DNA from: Humulus lupulus
Lineage: Eukaryota; Streptophyta; Magnoliopsida; Rosales; Cannabaceae
DNA: 64,000 nt
Reading direction: 5' to 3'
Assembly: GCF_963169125.1 (NCBI RefSeq)
Contig: NC_084795.1
Location: forward strand, 138,485,701 to 138,549,700
Of the stretch, positions 32,734 through 43,300 are shown piece by piece (positions within the stretch are counted from its first letter, which is position 1; each line of letters opens with the position of its first letter). The position numbers and the translations under genes are program-made. A model generated the notes under the pieces. The model made no database searches, was not told where the DNA came from, and saw only the letters and a list, made by a program, of their open reading frames with translations.

Positions 32734-33608
32734 TGTTGACTGCCTTTTTCGCAATCAATCCTAAGAAGAGAGATTAATGAAACAAGCGAATAGAACACAA
32801 GTATTTTTACGTGGTTCGGGTTATAAAAGAACCCTAGTCCATGAGTCTCTGGTATTAAAAGGTTTGGAAGCTTGTGAGGGCAAGCTTCAATGGAGTATTC
32901 TCAGGCAGTGTTTAGGTTGCTCTGAGTACAAGGTCTTTTCTCTCTAAAAAACCGAACCCTTTATAATGAGACTCCCAACCCAATTTATAGAGGTTGGGGT
33001 CATTAATACTAATCATTAGAAATTTAATACACATTCTTCCCATTATTGGGGGACTAATGCCAATTCAATGCATTGGGCTGCATTGAATAGAGACTGTGGC
33101 CCAAGCAAGATTTGTGGGGCCCACTACAGAAAGGTACCTGCTTCATGGCGAACATGCCCCTGGTACTGTCAGGTGCATGTTGTACGTATTTTCGTGTCAA
33201 ACGGCGTAGTGGGAGTGCGAGTGGTCGAGTCGTACAATCAACAACACTGTAGGCGGATCACCCAAAAGGGTTGTCAGGTCTTCCTTTGATGCTGCTAACC
33301 CACATTGGTTGACACCTGGCTTATCATTTAAATCCTGAGGACTAGGTCCTCGGCCTAGAATATAACTGATGGCAAGAAAACTCGTGGACTGCCAAGCACC
33401 CTCGGGACATAACCTTGGGAAGACATTCGTAGCTCTCGGGACATGGCCCTGTGGAGATGTCGACGTCCTCCCTCTATCTATCGAGGAGAATGATCTCCGA
33501 CTGTAGAATCGACCTCTCGAGGACTTATCCTCGGGGCGTGGCCTCTTCGAAAGAAGCACATGTCCTACTCGGATGATCACGTGTCCTTGGGTAGAAATAC
33601 AGGCAACA
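32734..33608 (-). repeat. B 5' LTR (875 bp)
   Basis: TGTTGACTGCC...CAGGCAACA. On the minus strand a TATA-type box (CCTCTATAAATTGGG) lies at about 32980-32994, and the conserved 'acgtggttcggg' R/U5 motif is near 32809. The right end joins LINE RT sequence. Confidence 0.78.
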
Positions 33609-34211
33609 CTAATATTTCCATAATTAATACTAATTTGATTGTTCTTGTTCTTAAAAAGAAGAATGTTATTTCTTTAAAAGACCCTATTAGTCTTTGTTCT
33701 ACAATTTCTAAAATTATTTATAGGGTGTTAGTCAATCGTCTTAAACCTATTTTAATTAGACTTAAACCCCTTTTCAAAGTGCATTTTTATCTGGAAATTT
33801 AATTTTTGATAATATTTTATTAGTTCAACAAGTTATTCATGCTATCGATAATAGAAAGTTAGGCAGAGTTGGTTGGGCGGCTGTAAAGTTAGATTTGGCT
33901 AAAGCTTTTGATAGGGTAACATGAGATTTTCTGAATAAGGTTATTGTTCATATTAATTTTAGTCCCAAGTTCATTAATCTTATCTTAAAATGTTTAAATA
34001 CCATCATTATTAGTTTTTTGTATTAATGGTAATGTCCATGGTAAAATTTTACTACTCATGGAGCTAGGTAAAAGGATCATTATCTCCTTATTTATTTCTT
34101 CTTTGTTCTAAAGGTCTTTCTCCTGCTTTACATCTGAAGGAATGTTCTCAAAGTCTTCATGGTATTAATATCTCTAGGAATGCTCCCTTTGTCTCTCATC
34201 TTCTTTTAACT
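33609..34211 (+). pseudogene. LINE ORF2: reverse transcriptase, N-terminal half
   Basis: Reads LIVLVLKKKNVISLKDPISL (family form LIPK...RPISLC), YRVLVNRLKPIL, then SGNLIFDNILLVQQVIHAI and the palm motif VKLDLAKAFDRV (first catalytic Asp). Premature stops and indels interrupt it after 33800. The segment ends at an AT-rich insertion just where the (F/Y)ADD motif should come. Confidence 0.85.
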
Positions 34212-34590
34212 AAGGACAAAATGTTATTTTCCCCCAAACTATAGTATTTGTAGACTTTTGTCCCCCGAATTATTTTGCTTGGCAAAAATTCTCCCGAACT
34301 ATAACAATTGTAGACTTTTGCCTTTTCTATCCAAAATAGTAATAATTTGTTGACGTGACAGTTAAAAATTATTTAAAAATAATATTTTTATTAATTTATT
34401 GATTTTAAAATAGAAAAAATAAATGAAAATCATTTTCAAAATAAAAATTAATAAAATTTATTTTTAAATTTATTAAATTATATAAAATCTTATAAAATAA
34501 AATATCAATAAACTTAATTTTTTTAATCCAAATATAATTTTAAATAAATTAAAATAAATATTTCTAAACTAAATTAAAATCTTTAAACTT
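34212..34590. mobile_element. AT-rich insertion inside the LINE, unclassified
   Basis: About 380 bp that interrupts RT. It starts with two related lines (the marker 'ttgtagacttttg' occurs at about 34248 and 34306, a partial direct repeat of about 58 bp with ccccc/tccc cores) and becomes almost pure A/T after 34370. No TIR, TSD or ORF was recognised. It is probably a small non-autonomous element. Confidence 0.5.
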
Positions 34591-35922
34591 TTGATTTCTC
34601 TTTGTCAAGAAATTGAGTTTCTTATGGCTAAGATTTGGTGGGGATTTAGTGATCATAAGCCTAAAGCTCATTGGAAAAAATGGTCTTTTGTTTGTAAGTC
34701 TAAATTTTTTGGAGGTCTAGCTATAGGCTTTTGTTCTTTTATTCATTTTAATCAAGCCATGCTTGCAAAACAAGCTTGGGAAATTTTCTTAAATCTAACT
34801 CTTTTCTTGCTAAGGTTCTCAAGGCAAGATATTTTCCTAATAATACTTTTCTTGATGTTAGGGCTGGTCATTCTCCTTCTTATTCTTGGTAAAGTATTCT
34901 TTGAGGCTGAGATCTTCTCAAAAGAGGTCTTATTTGGAGAGTCGGTAATGGTGACTTCATTTCTATAACCAAATATTATAGGATGCCTAACTTTAGACAT
35001 CTTTTCCCTATCCATTCTCAACGACTTTCATATGATTATGTTTCCTTTTTAATTACTCCCAGTGGTTCTTGAGATGTGAATAAATTGAGTATTTTCTCTT
35101 TTTGAAGTTGTTGATGCTGTCTTAGCTATTCCTTTACTCATGGTATAGTGAAGTGTTCCGGAGCTTTTAAAATTTGGAAGCATTCTCATTTTTTTAATTT
35201 TATCAACTCAAATTCCCACTTACATATATTTGACTGATTCTTAAGCTAGTCAGGTTTCGGAGTGCAATGAGTTGGAGATGTTTCTTTGTATGCTTTGGGC
35301 TATTTGGAATAATCAGAATAACTATCTGTTCAAAAAGTCTACTTTTCCTTGTCAAGATGTTGTCTCTTGGGCTTTCTTCTTCTTTTTTTGTTTTTTTTTT
35401 TTTTTTTGCAAGATTATAAGGATGCTACCGTGGTTAAAGATCATCATTTGGAACCCAAACGTTTCAGAAACAACCCTATTTGGCAACCTCCTGATGTGGG
35501 TGGATTAAAGTTGAATACAGATACTACTATTTCTAAGAATCAGAAAAAATATGCTCTTGATGTGGTTGTTCAAGATCATCAAGGAAATGTTGTTGTTGTC
35601 TTAGCTATTCCCATTAAGAGTTTATTGTCTCCTTTGTTTTTAGAAGCTCGATGTGTTTGTCTTGCCTTAAAGTGGTTCTCAGTTGTTAAGTTGCCATTCT
35701 CTCATGTGGAGACTAATGCTAAGCTACTGGTGGATAAAGTTCATATGAAATCTATGGATTTCTCTTCACTTGGTGATCTTATAATTCAAGATATTAAAAA
35801 TTTATTGTCTTCCTTCCTTAATGTAATCTTTTGTCATGTTATAAAAAATTATAGCACTTTAGTTCATTCTATTGTCGTAGGATGTTTTAGGGCTAGACAA
35901 TGAATTATTGTGGAATGGTAAT
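34591..35922 (+). pseudogene. LINE ORF2: RT C-terminal part, Cys/His region and RNase H
   Basis: 34591-34968 gives AKIWWGFSDHKPKAHWKKWS, FFGGLAIGFCSFIHFNQAML and AKQAWEI, the conserved C-terminal RT/thumb region of plant LINEs. About 35280-35350 reads FLCMLWAIWNNQNNYLF. 35440-35903 is RNase H (WQPPDVGGLKLNTDTTI, LEARCVCLALKWFSV, HVETNAKLLVDK). The usual ESD-type Asp is Asn here. It has a T17 tract (35391-35407) and frameshifts. The stop at 35901-35903 is just before the E insertion. Confidence 0.85.
35918..35922. repeat. Target site duplication GTAAT (left) of E
   Basis: GTAAT precedes the left LTR and recurs at 48897-48901 after the right one. LINE sequence continues across. Confidence 0.88.
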
Positions 35923-36432
35923 TATTTACCGAGTTTTGCAGAAACTACAATAATAAAATATAGGAGAGATTAAGGAGAAAGGGTTTAGAAATTGTAAGCA
36001 ATATTTTTACGTGGTTGGGGCGTTAATGAGCCTTAGTCCACGAGACATTTGTATTAGAGCTTAGAGAATCTACAACAATGGAGTTTTCTACAAGTTTCAG
36101 CAGAGTAACTGTATACATGCTAGAAAAGACCCCCTTTCCTCAGTGCCCTACTACATGTATTTATAGGTTCACAGGTGCACTGGGCTTGGGCCGGGCTAAC
36201 CCGGGCCCAATAAAGGTATAAATACTACTGACCTCTCTACTGGAAGCCCAATACTAAGGATTAAAACATAAAAAAAAAAATACATTAATCTGAGCCCACT
36301 GGGCCAGCCCAAACCAGATCTGTCATGCGACAAACTGGAGCTTTGGTCTGGGCATCTCGAGTTACAAGGCAGATTCAGGGGACAAGATCGGTCAGAGTTG
36401 ACCCGGGCGCCCGGAAGAAAACGAGGATAACA
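35923..36432 (-). repeat. E 3' LTR, 510 bp (internally deleted)
   Basis: Matches 47964-48896 at both ends (taccgagtttt-agaaactacaata start; gggcgccYggaagaaaa-g-ggataa end) but lacks about 420 bp between 'gatcggtcagagt' and 'gacccgggcgcc'. The start reads TATTTACC where the partner has TGTTTACC. A minus-strand TATA (CTATAAATACATG) lies at about 36155-36167. Confidence 0.88.
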
Positions 36433-36446
36433 TTTACCCCCCAAGC
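36433..36446 (-). other. E 3' polypurine tract
   Basis: The minus strand reads GGCTTGGGGGGTAAA next to the LTR start. F has the same layout (62570-62584), and a second copy of the motif lies between integrase and the antisense gene at 41424-41436. Confidence 0.8.
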
Positions 36447-37016
36447 CTTCACCTGGGCTTGCGCGGTGGAGGCTTGTCTCAGTCCCGGATCTTCCCCAGT
36501 ATTTTCCCGGTTCGTTTCTCAGAGTGACGGGTCCGCAGCGAGGGGCACTGCGTGCCGGATGAGTGTGGAGCCACCGCCTGCTACGTTGACCTAGCTCGCA
36601 TCCCACGAGCCCGGACCGTTTACCAGGGTCTGGGTTCATTTACCAAGGGCCCGGTTCATTATGGGGGATACACATGCCCCCTAGCAACTGTCGCGTTGAT
36701 GTCACTTGATCCTGAGAGGTCAAAAAATACCTCAAGGGTCATTATTCTAGGGCTATTATGTCAGCTCGATTCACGAAGCATCCCATCTACACGAGCATGT
36801 CCTATTATTATCTCTGCGACAAGGAGGACCGTAGGATGGGGCGGCCTTTGAGGTGCTCCTCTTTCTGGGACGTTGGATCAGAGCGGCGCGGATCGCGCCT
36901 CGGGGGTATCATGATCCATAACTCGAGTGGATCCATTAATATCCCTGCATGATCCTGGACCGTCCAATAGGGGGGATCGATCCCAACCGTTAGATCAAAG
37001 CCAGCACTTTGGCTCT
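36447..37016. other. E 3' non-coding region upstream of the antisense gene
   Basis: No convincing gene. It contains repeats of the form 'tttaccagggtctggg' and 'tttaccaagggcccgg' (about 36615-36660), like those in the full-length E LTR at 48590-48690, and a CCAAT at 36964-36968 that could serve the plus-strand promoter. ORFs here (36325-36952) are not supported by homology or codon pattern. Confidence 0.6.
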
Positions 37017-37024
37017 TATAAATA
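37017..37024 (+). promoter_or_regulatory. TATA box of E antisense gene
   Basis: TATAAATA, with CCAAT about 50 bp upstream (36964). The ATG is 672 bp downstream, after a leader intron. F has TATAAATA at 62781, 660 bp before its ATG. This conserved spacing in two diverged elements supports a real promoter driving transcription against the element. Confidence 0.7.
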
Positions 37025-37302
37025 CCCCCCAGGCTTTCATTTGAAACCTTTACATTCTCGAGCTAGAAAAAGAAACTTGAGGGATTTGTTTATGACCGAG
37101 CTTGCGGACGACATCCTCCGCCGTCTGCTCCGTCTTCACTGTCGCCTATTCCCAACGATTCTGATATCTGCACCCTTGCCTGAGTAGACGACACCAGCCT
37201 GCCCTCTTGACGAGCTGCTGAACCGCCTCCAACAGTTCAAGACTGAGATTCTACCGTCACTGTCGCCGTACAACCACAATTTTTCATGACCAGCGATTCT
37301 CA

Positions 37303-37678
37303 GTAAGCTTTCCTGACTTTCACCTTTACACATCCATATATACATGTGTAGATTTTATGTTATTTTGCTTATCTACTTAGGTTGCTAGACCTTGCCTGTG
37401 CTTAGAATTAGAGTGTTAGGGAAAGACAACCTGGTCCGGGCTGTCCCGGACCCCTTCGGGTTCGGGTGGTTCCCGGGCAAGCAACGATGGGCCGGCTTAG
37501 GAGTGTAGTCTTTTTTTTTGTTCCCGATTAAGATCTTGCGGATCCCTGGTAATCCCGGACCCGATCCGAAGGGGACTCTTCCAAGCAGTTCATAGGAGAG
37601 CCCCCGTACCTTAACCAACCTTCTCGGGTTCTAGTACTGACTGCTTGGTTTGTTTGTTCTATTCTGTTTTGCTCCAAG
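37303..37678 (+). other. 5'-leader intron of E antisense gene
   Basis: Donor CA|GTAAGCTT at 37303, acceptor ctccaAG at 37677-37678, 376 bp. The coding ATG follows at 37689. F has a matching leader intron with the same GTAAGCTT donor (62949). A small upstream ORF (37092-37187) lies in the first exon. Confidence 0.65.
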
Positions 37679-37688
37679 ATCATTAGCC

Positions 37689-40602
37689 ATGACCTCGGGT
37701 GTCACCCTTCACCCAAAGGAGCAAGTCAACGTGGCCCCTATCACTCTGCCCGGGTCCTAGACTCCCAAAGGCAACAGGTGGGAGATAGATGTGGTGCCGA
37801 ACTTGTTCCAAAACTATTGGATGCTATACGCCCTGGAGAAGCATTTGGGCGTGGAGTCGACTCCCGGACTGTTCCATAACCGCCTGGCCAAGAGAGAGGA
37901 GAAGGCCCACACCTCTGTGGGTGGATTTGGGGCCTGGAGCGTAGGCCACATCAGTGCGGGGGCCACGCTCCTGCTCCACGAGTACTTCGTGCAATTCCTG
38001 ACGTTCGTGGGGATTGCACCTTTCCAGCTTCTACCCCAAGCATACCGACTGCTTGTGGGATGGGACGTCTTCTGTATCGCGAAGGAGATCCTAGAACCGA
38101 CCCTGGCAGAGATCTTGTACTTCTACAGGCTGGAACCGCAAGTCAACGTCAAGGACAAGAGCCTGGGCGGCTTCTACCGGCTTAAACCGCAGGGCAACTA
38201 CCCTGCTCCCACCAACACCTGGAAGCATCCTCCGGACGCCAGACATTACTGGTTCATGACGTCCGAGTTTCTCATAAAGAAGAACCCCACACTGATGCTG
38301 GACTTCCAACGAGTGGGTAAGTGGTTTCCCGATCCCTAGCTTTCTCCTCTCTTTTTTTTTTGTCTTGGTTTTTTATTCCTTATTCTCAACTCATTGTCTT
38401 GAGCGATAGGACCCTATGCCCAGACTCCCCTCACCAAGTTCATCATGGACTGGAAGAAATTTTACTCCGAGCTAAGCGCGGAGGAATTGGACGTGGGGGG
38501 CTACGTCACCACTGACAACCTCTGAGTGGTCGGGATGCTCGCAGCCCATCAAACAATCAAGGCCCCAAGCCTCCGGGGGATACAATGAGAGAAATACCCC
38601 GCGCTGAGGGAGGAGTTGGCCTTGGAACACATCAGGGCTGTGGAGGCCGCGGCATTGGTGGACGTGGCCCAACGAAAGAGGGACCAAGCTCAGCAGAGGG
38701 AGGCAGCCACTTCCGAGGAGCTGGAAGCCCTCTTCGACGAGGCACAGCCGAACACGGGGACCCCCGGAGCTAGCATATCAGGGCAAGGTAACTCACCCCT
38801 AATTTTGACTTATGCTCCCCAAGTTGGGGACTTAGATAAGGATAGGCTAGCGCACAGAGGCCCCGTGTTCGGGGCTGAAGGGGAAATGAGACCTTCGTCT
38901 CCCATTCCCGTAAGTTCAGAAATCCTCATGCTCGTCCAGGTTCCTTCAATATGGGAACTTTCTACACCTGGACGACATGGGGGACCGAGTCTACTCTTTT
39001 GCATTAGGAGAATTGAGTCAGGTCCGGGGCCTAGATAAGGGTTCGTCCCAGATCACTTTTAGTCTTGATCTCTTTGCTCGCTTATTCATTGTACTAACTC
39101 TTTTTTATTTGTGTTTATTTCAGAAGACTCCGATATGTCCAACCCCGTGGACAAGATGAAGCAGCTCCTCGAGACCCAGGCCACCAAGGCGAGGGTTTCG
39201 GCCAGGAAGGCTGCCAGGAATGCGCCTAAGCAGATGCCAGGGTCAAAGCTTCAATCCAGCGAGGCAGCCCTGGCAGCGGTTCTGACCACGACCGTTGACC
39301 CGACAACTGTCCTCGATCTTCCCTCTCACCCCCCGATGATCGATCTGGAGCAGGAACCAGCTGCAAGCCAGAGCTCTGGGAAAAGAGTTGCGGACTTGGG
39401 CGCGAAGGAGGCAGAACCAAGAACTAAGAGGGCCAGGACGAGGCAGGCTGGTTCGGCTGGGGAGTCATCTCGGGAGAGTCGCCTTGCCGCCAAAGAACTC
39501 CTGACAGCACCGACTCTCCCCATCCACCCGGCCTTACCTGAGGAGGGGGAGGCTGTTCTGTGGGACGAGCAGTCCAAACTCATTTCCCGGACCTGGGAGA
39601 GTGGCCGGGAAAGAAGGGAGGAGGTTTACAAGACCCTGACGATTCGTCGTCAGGTTGAATTTGCTGACCGCCCGGCAGCCTTCAGTGCCCCTCAGCCAAT
39701 CGTGGATCGGCTGGTCGCCGAAATAGGTTTCTGCCCCCAAACTGGGGCAGGACACGGCCCTGTTCACGGCAGATCTACTGGACCAAGTGGGGAATACTAT
39801 GTCCAATATCCAACTGAAGCGATACGCCACCATCGCCAATCAGGACATGTTGTTCATTTCCCAAGCTCTCCGCCACCAAGCCACTATTGTAAGTTCGCTT
39901 TGCATCTTCTCTTTCTCCTTTTCCTTGTTTAGTAAGGACTCTTCTAACTTTGCTTTGTTCCAGGACGCTCTACTGGCCCATCGGAATGCCGACTTGGCGG
40001 CCGAGGCTGCCATGAAGATGGAGACGCTCCAGCTAGAGCTGGAGGCAGCCGTGAACCAAAGGGAAGCCGCCAAGGAGGCCCTGACCAAGGATACATCCCA
40101 GGCCAATGCGACCCTAGCCAAAGTGGTTGCTCAAGCCGAAGCGGACCGCATGGAGTCCGCTCAGATTAAGTTTCAGCTTGAAGAGGCTCTATCCCGGAAA
40201 GAAGCCGAGACTAGTGAGATGGTGGCCAATCTGGAGGCAGAGCTCCTTCGAGTAAAGGCTTCTCAGGAAGCGGCTGTGACTCAATCCATCTAGGACCAGG
40301 AGAGGGTCATTGGTCTGGAGGCTCGGGTCCATGAACTGGACGACTTGCTTTTCAAGGAGGTGAAGGCGCACGATGATACCCGCCGCGAAAAAGAGCAGGC
40401 AGATGATTTGCTGGGCGTCACCTTCAATGAGGCCATCTATATGGCCTGGGTCTAGGACAAGAATATGAACCTCCTGCTCTATCCCGACCCCGCTGCGAAG
40501 AAAGCTGAATTCGAGGCCAAGGAGAAGGCCGACGCGGAGCCTCTGGATGATGAAGAGGTGGATGGGGCCATCCCGGGGGCGTCTGGACATGGCGAAGCCT
40601 AG
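37689..40602 (+). pseudogene. Antisense extra gene of E: Transposase_28-like ('putative gypsy type transposon') protein with C-terminal coiled coil
   Basis: Coding exons: 37689-38316, 38410-38787, 39124-39888, 39964-40602, with GT-AG junctions. The reading stays in phase from exon to exon (628 nt leaves phase 1; 1006 nt again phase 1), about 800 codons. Exon 1 has the domain resembling Pfam Transposase_28: VGGFGAWSVGHISAGA, LLHEYFVQFLTFVGIAPFQL, HYWFMTSEF. Exon 3 is basic with an NLS-like TKRARTRQ. Exon 4 is an Ala/Glu/Gln-rich coiled coil ending in an acidic tail. Lesions: TAG 37758, TGA 38523 and 38586, TAG 40291 and 40453, and a one-base frameshift at about 39735-39760. Its function is unknown. 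Tat elements are known to carry such ORFs. Confidence 0.75.
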
Positions 40603-41811
40603 ACCCGGGACTGCTTTTTGTTTTTAATTGTCATACTTTTATTGATGCGGATGTGTCTAAGACGATTTTTGGTGTTTTATCCACTTTATCTTTTGCATAT
40701 TGCTTTCCCGTTTTCATCCGTTAAGTTTTCACTAAGTGTTTTACCACTGTGCATGAATTAGCTCAGTGTTTGGTCCCGGTTCCACCGACCTGGACTAGAT
40801 TATTCCTGACTTTAACTTATCAACTTACTTTAATCCTGTTGCTCAGGTTCCAATGGCCTGAGCCATTAAGGAGTTGATAATTATCACTGAATCTATTTGT
40901 CCAGTCCCCAATGTTGAAAATCTGCCGGTCTGAACCATCGGGGTTTAGTTGATTAGCTTATTTTGAAACCTAGACTAGGTTCCCACGGCCTGGGCCGTTT
41001 ATAAGACTAATTTTAGACAACTTACACCTGGGACCCACGCTCTAATAATCCTGAGCTATTGTAGAAATGACGCGGATGGATACTTGGTTGTTTGGGACCA
41101 CACACGGTCAACCAAATGTTAGGACACGGGCTAGCCCATACGTCCTACTGGATATTTTACCTCCCGGACTACGCACGTCCGGGCCGTGGCCAGGCCTGAG
41201 CCTTAGGTCCTATAGATCATACCCCCGGACAGTGTTCGTCTGGGGCGGGACCAGGCCCGAACCTTGGGTCCTATAGATCATACCCCTGGACAGCGTTCGT
41301 CCGGGGGAGAACCAGGCCTGAACCTTGGGTCCTATTGGGTTTGTATGCCCCAGTCTAGGCTGGGGCTAGGCCTGAGCCTTCCCTTTCCTGCTTTATTTTT
41401 GTTCTCGTATTTGTTCATACCGAAGATACCCCCCAAGTGAGCGGACACTGATCTCAGGTCACTTTCTTATGGAAGAAGATTGGAATTTTCATTGTTTGAT
41501 AATATTTCCTTATGAAATTTTGTACATGCCATTCTTATTATTCAAGGAATCGCCCTGAGGCGTACATTGTTTACAACAAAAATATAAAACTGGGACATGT
41601 TCTCCTGACTACTGATAATATTTACGGAGATGCTCTGTATTCCAGGCCCTTGGGACTTCTGTACCATCGAGTCGTTTTAAACGCTATGTTCCCGGGCACA
41701 CTTCATGCTGGATTTCGTACGGCCCTTCCCAATTCGGGCCTAGAACCCTACTCCCGGATCTTGGGTTGCAGGGAAGACTCTTCACAGGACCAGATCGCCA
41801 GATTCGAACCT
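40603..41811. other. E region between antisense gene and integrase: non-coding, with 61-bp tandem repeat
   Basis: No gene seen. The block at about 41148-41390 has three units of about 61 bp: 'cctatagatcatacccc' begins at 41209 and 41270, and 'cctattgggt' at 41331. A polypurine-type motif (minus strand CACTTGGGGGGTATC) lies at 41424-41436. The last part, to 41811, matches B 21560-21788. Confidence 0.65.
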
Positions 41812-42584
41812 TCAGCTTTTTACTTTCGAGTAAAATTGCCGAGCGATCTTGCCTTGGTACATCTTCAATTGAACTTGCGACTCTTCCCAGATCTCCTCGA
41901 TGAGATCCAGGGATTCCTGAAGTAAGGCGTAGTTCTGGGTGAGATCGTACATGTCTCTTCTGTGGAACGAGATGGCCGTTTCAATGGGGATGACGGCTTC
42001 GCACCCATACACCATGGAGTAAGGAGTGTGCCCGGTAGACGTCCTTTTGGTGGTCCAGTAAGCACGCGGGGCAACTCTTCGGGCCACTTGCTCTTGCAGG
42101 CTTGGAGCTTTTTCTTTAATGTTCCTTCCAAGATTTTGTTGACAGCCTCTGCTTGCCCATTCGCTTGAGGCCTAGCGATTGCGGAGAAGCTTTTGACGAT
42201 ACCATGCTTTTCACATAAATCCGTGAAGTGGATGCTGTCGAACTGCTTTCCATTGTCGGACACAATCTTGTAGGGGAGCCCGTACCTGCACACAATGTTG
42301 TTGATGACAAAATCCAGGGCCTTCTTCGAGGTGATTGTACTCATGGGTTCTTCCTCAACCCACTTGGTATAGTAGTCGATGGCCACGATGGCATACTTCA
42401 CCCCTCCCTTCCCGGTCGGGAGCGATCCTACTAGATCGATTCCCCATACCACGAAAGGCCAGGGACTTATCATCAGGGTTATTTCTGTTGGAGGGGCTCG
42501 CTGGATCTTCGCGTACCTTTGGCACTGCTCACACTTGCGGACATAACCAATACAGTCTTTCTTCATGGCTGGCCAGAAATATCC
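41812..42584 (-). pseudogene. E pol: integrase core and C-terminus
   Basis: 41865-42566 contains KCEQCQRYAKIQRAPP (zinc Cys pair), WGIDLVGSLPTGKGGVKYAI (Asp 1), YKIVSDNGKQFDS (Asp 2) and QANGQAEAVNKILEG (Glu), so all three catalytic residues are present. A frameshift near 42065-42085 moves the C-terminal part (YSMVYGCEAVIPIETAISFH) into the 41812-42087 frame. A stop after the first zinc-domain segment lies at about 42582-42584. Confidence 0.88.
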
Positions 42585-43300
42585 TTAGTGCAAGATCTTT
42601 TTGGACAAACTAAGTCCGACTGTATGGTCTCCGCAGAAACCTACGTGTACTTCATGCATAATTGCGCTCAGTTCGGTCCTGGATACGCATCTGAGGTATG
42701 GCATGGATAACCCTCTGTGGTAGAGCTTTCCGTCCATCATGGCGTATCTGTGGACATGGTACTGAACCTTCCTAGCTGCGGCCCTGTCCGCTGGCAACCC
42801 GCCGGATGTCAAGTAGTGGATAATGGGCCCCATCCAGGACGCATAGTGGTCGATGGCGTTGATCACGGAGACTCGAATGCTTGGGATGGGGAGATGGTTG
42901 ATGGGGACCAGTCCTGACAGCTCTGCCTCAGCATCAGTGGCCAGTTTTGCCAATGTGTCCGCGAACACATTTTGCTCCCTGGGGATCTAGCGGATGGAGT
43001 GCCTCTTGAACGTTTGCAGCATTTCTCTCGTCTGATTCACGTAAGCCGCCATCTTTTCCCCTTTGTTTTGGTATTCTCCTGAGACTTGCCTGACAACCAG
43101 TTGGGAATCGCTATAGATCTCCAGGTTCACGGCCCTTACTTCCCTGGCCAAACGCAACCCGGCCAGCATGGCCTCGTGCTCAGCCTCGTTGTTCGATGCC
43201 TTGAAATGGAAGGGCAGGACGTTTTGCAACTGGTGCCCTTGTGGTTACACTAGGATGATCCCATCCCCTGCTCCATTTTCATTCGAGGCTCCGTCCACGA
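42585..43300 (-). pseudogene. E pol: archaeal-type RNase H and zinc-binding start of integrase
   Basis: 43245-43300 begins WKVFVDGASNENGAGDGIIL. After a stop, 42987-43229 has NNEAEHEAMLAGLRLAREV and NLEIYSDSQLVVRQVSGEYQ. After another stop, 42585-42968 has FADTLAKLATDAEAEL and the integrase region HEVHVGFCGDH. This second RNase H defines the Tat lineage. The two stops are at positions where relatives have Trp/Gln codons. Confidence 0.87.

Larger units (their letters stand above)
21200..33608 (-). mobile_element. B: Tat-lineage Ty3/gypsy element with two solo LTRs inside gag
   Basis: Minus-strand order: 5' LTR (32734-33608), PBS (32713-32731), gag (31612-32712, then 29268-29400, then about 25560-26926), protease (24807-25560), RT and RNase H (23560-24800), archaeal-type RNase H and integrase (21789-23434). 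The dual RNase H and the EDNGSSVNILF protease mark the Tat lineage. Two plus-oriented Tekay solo LTRs interrupt gag. The 3' LTR is missing. The right end abuts LINE RT at 33609. Confidence 0.85.

Noticed and set aside
36325..36952. ORFs on both strands between the E LTR and the antisense promoter
   Set aside because: High-GC non-coding 3' region of E; no similarity to known domains and no counterpart in F.
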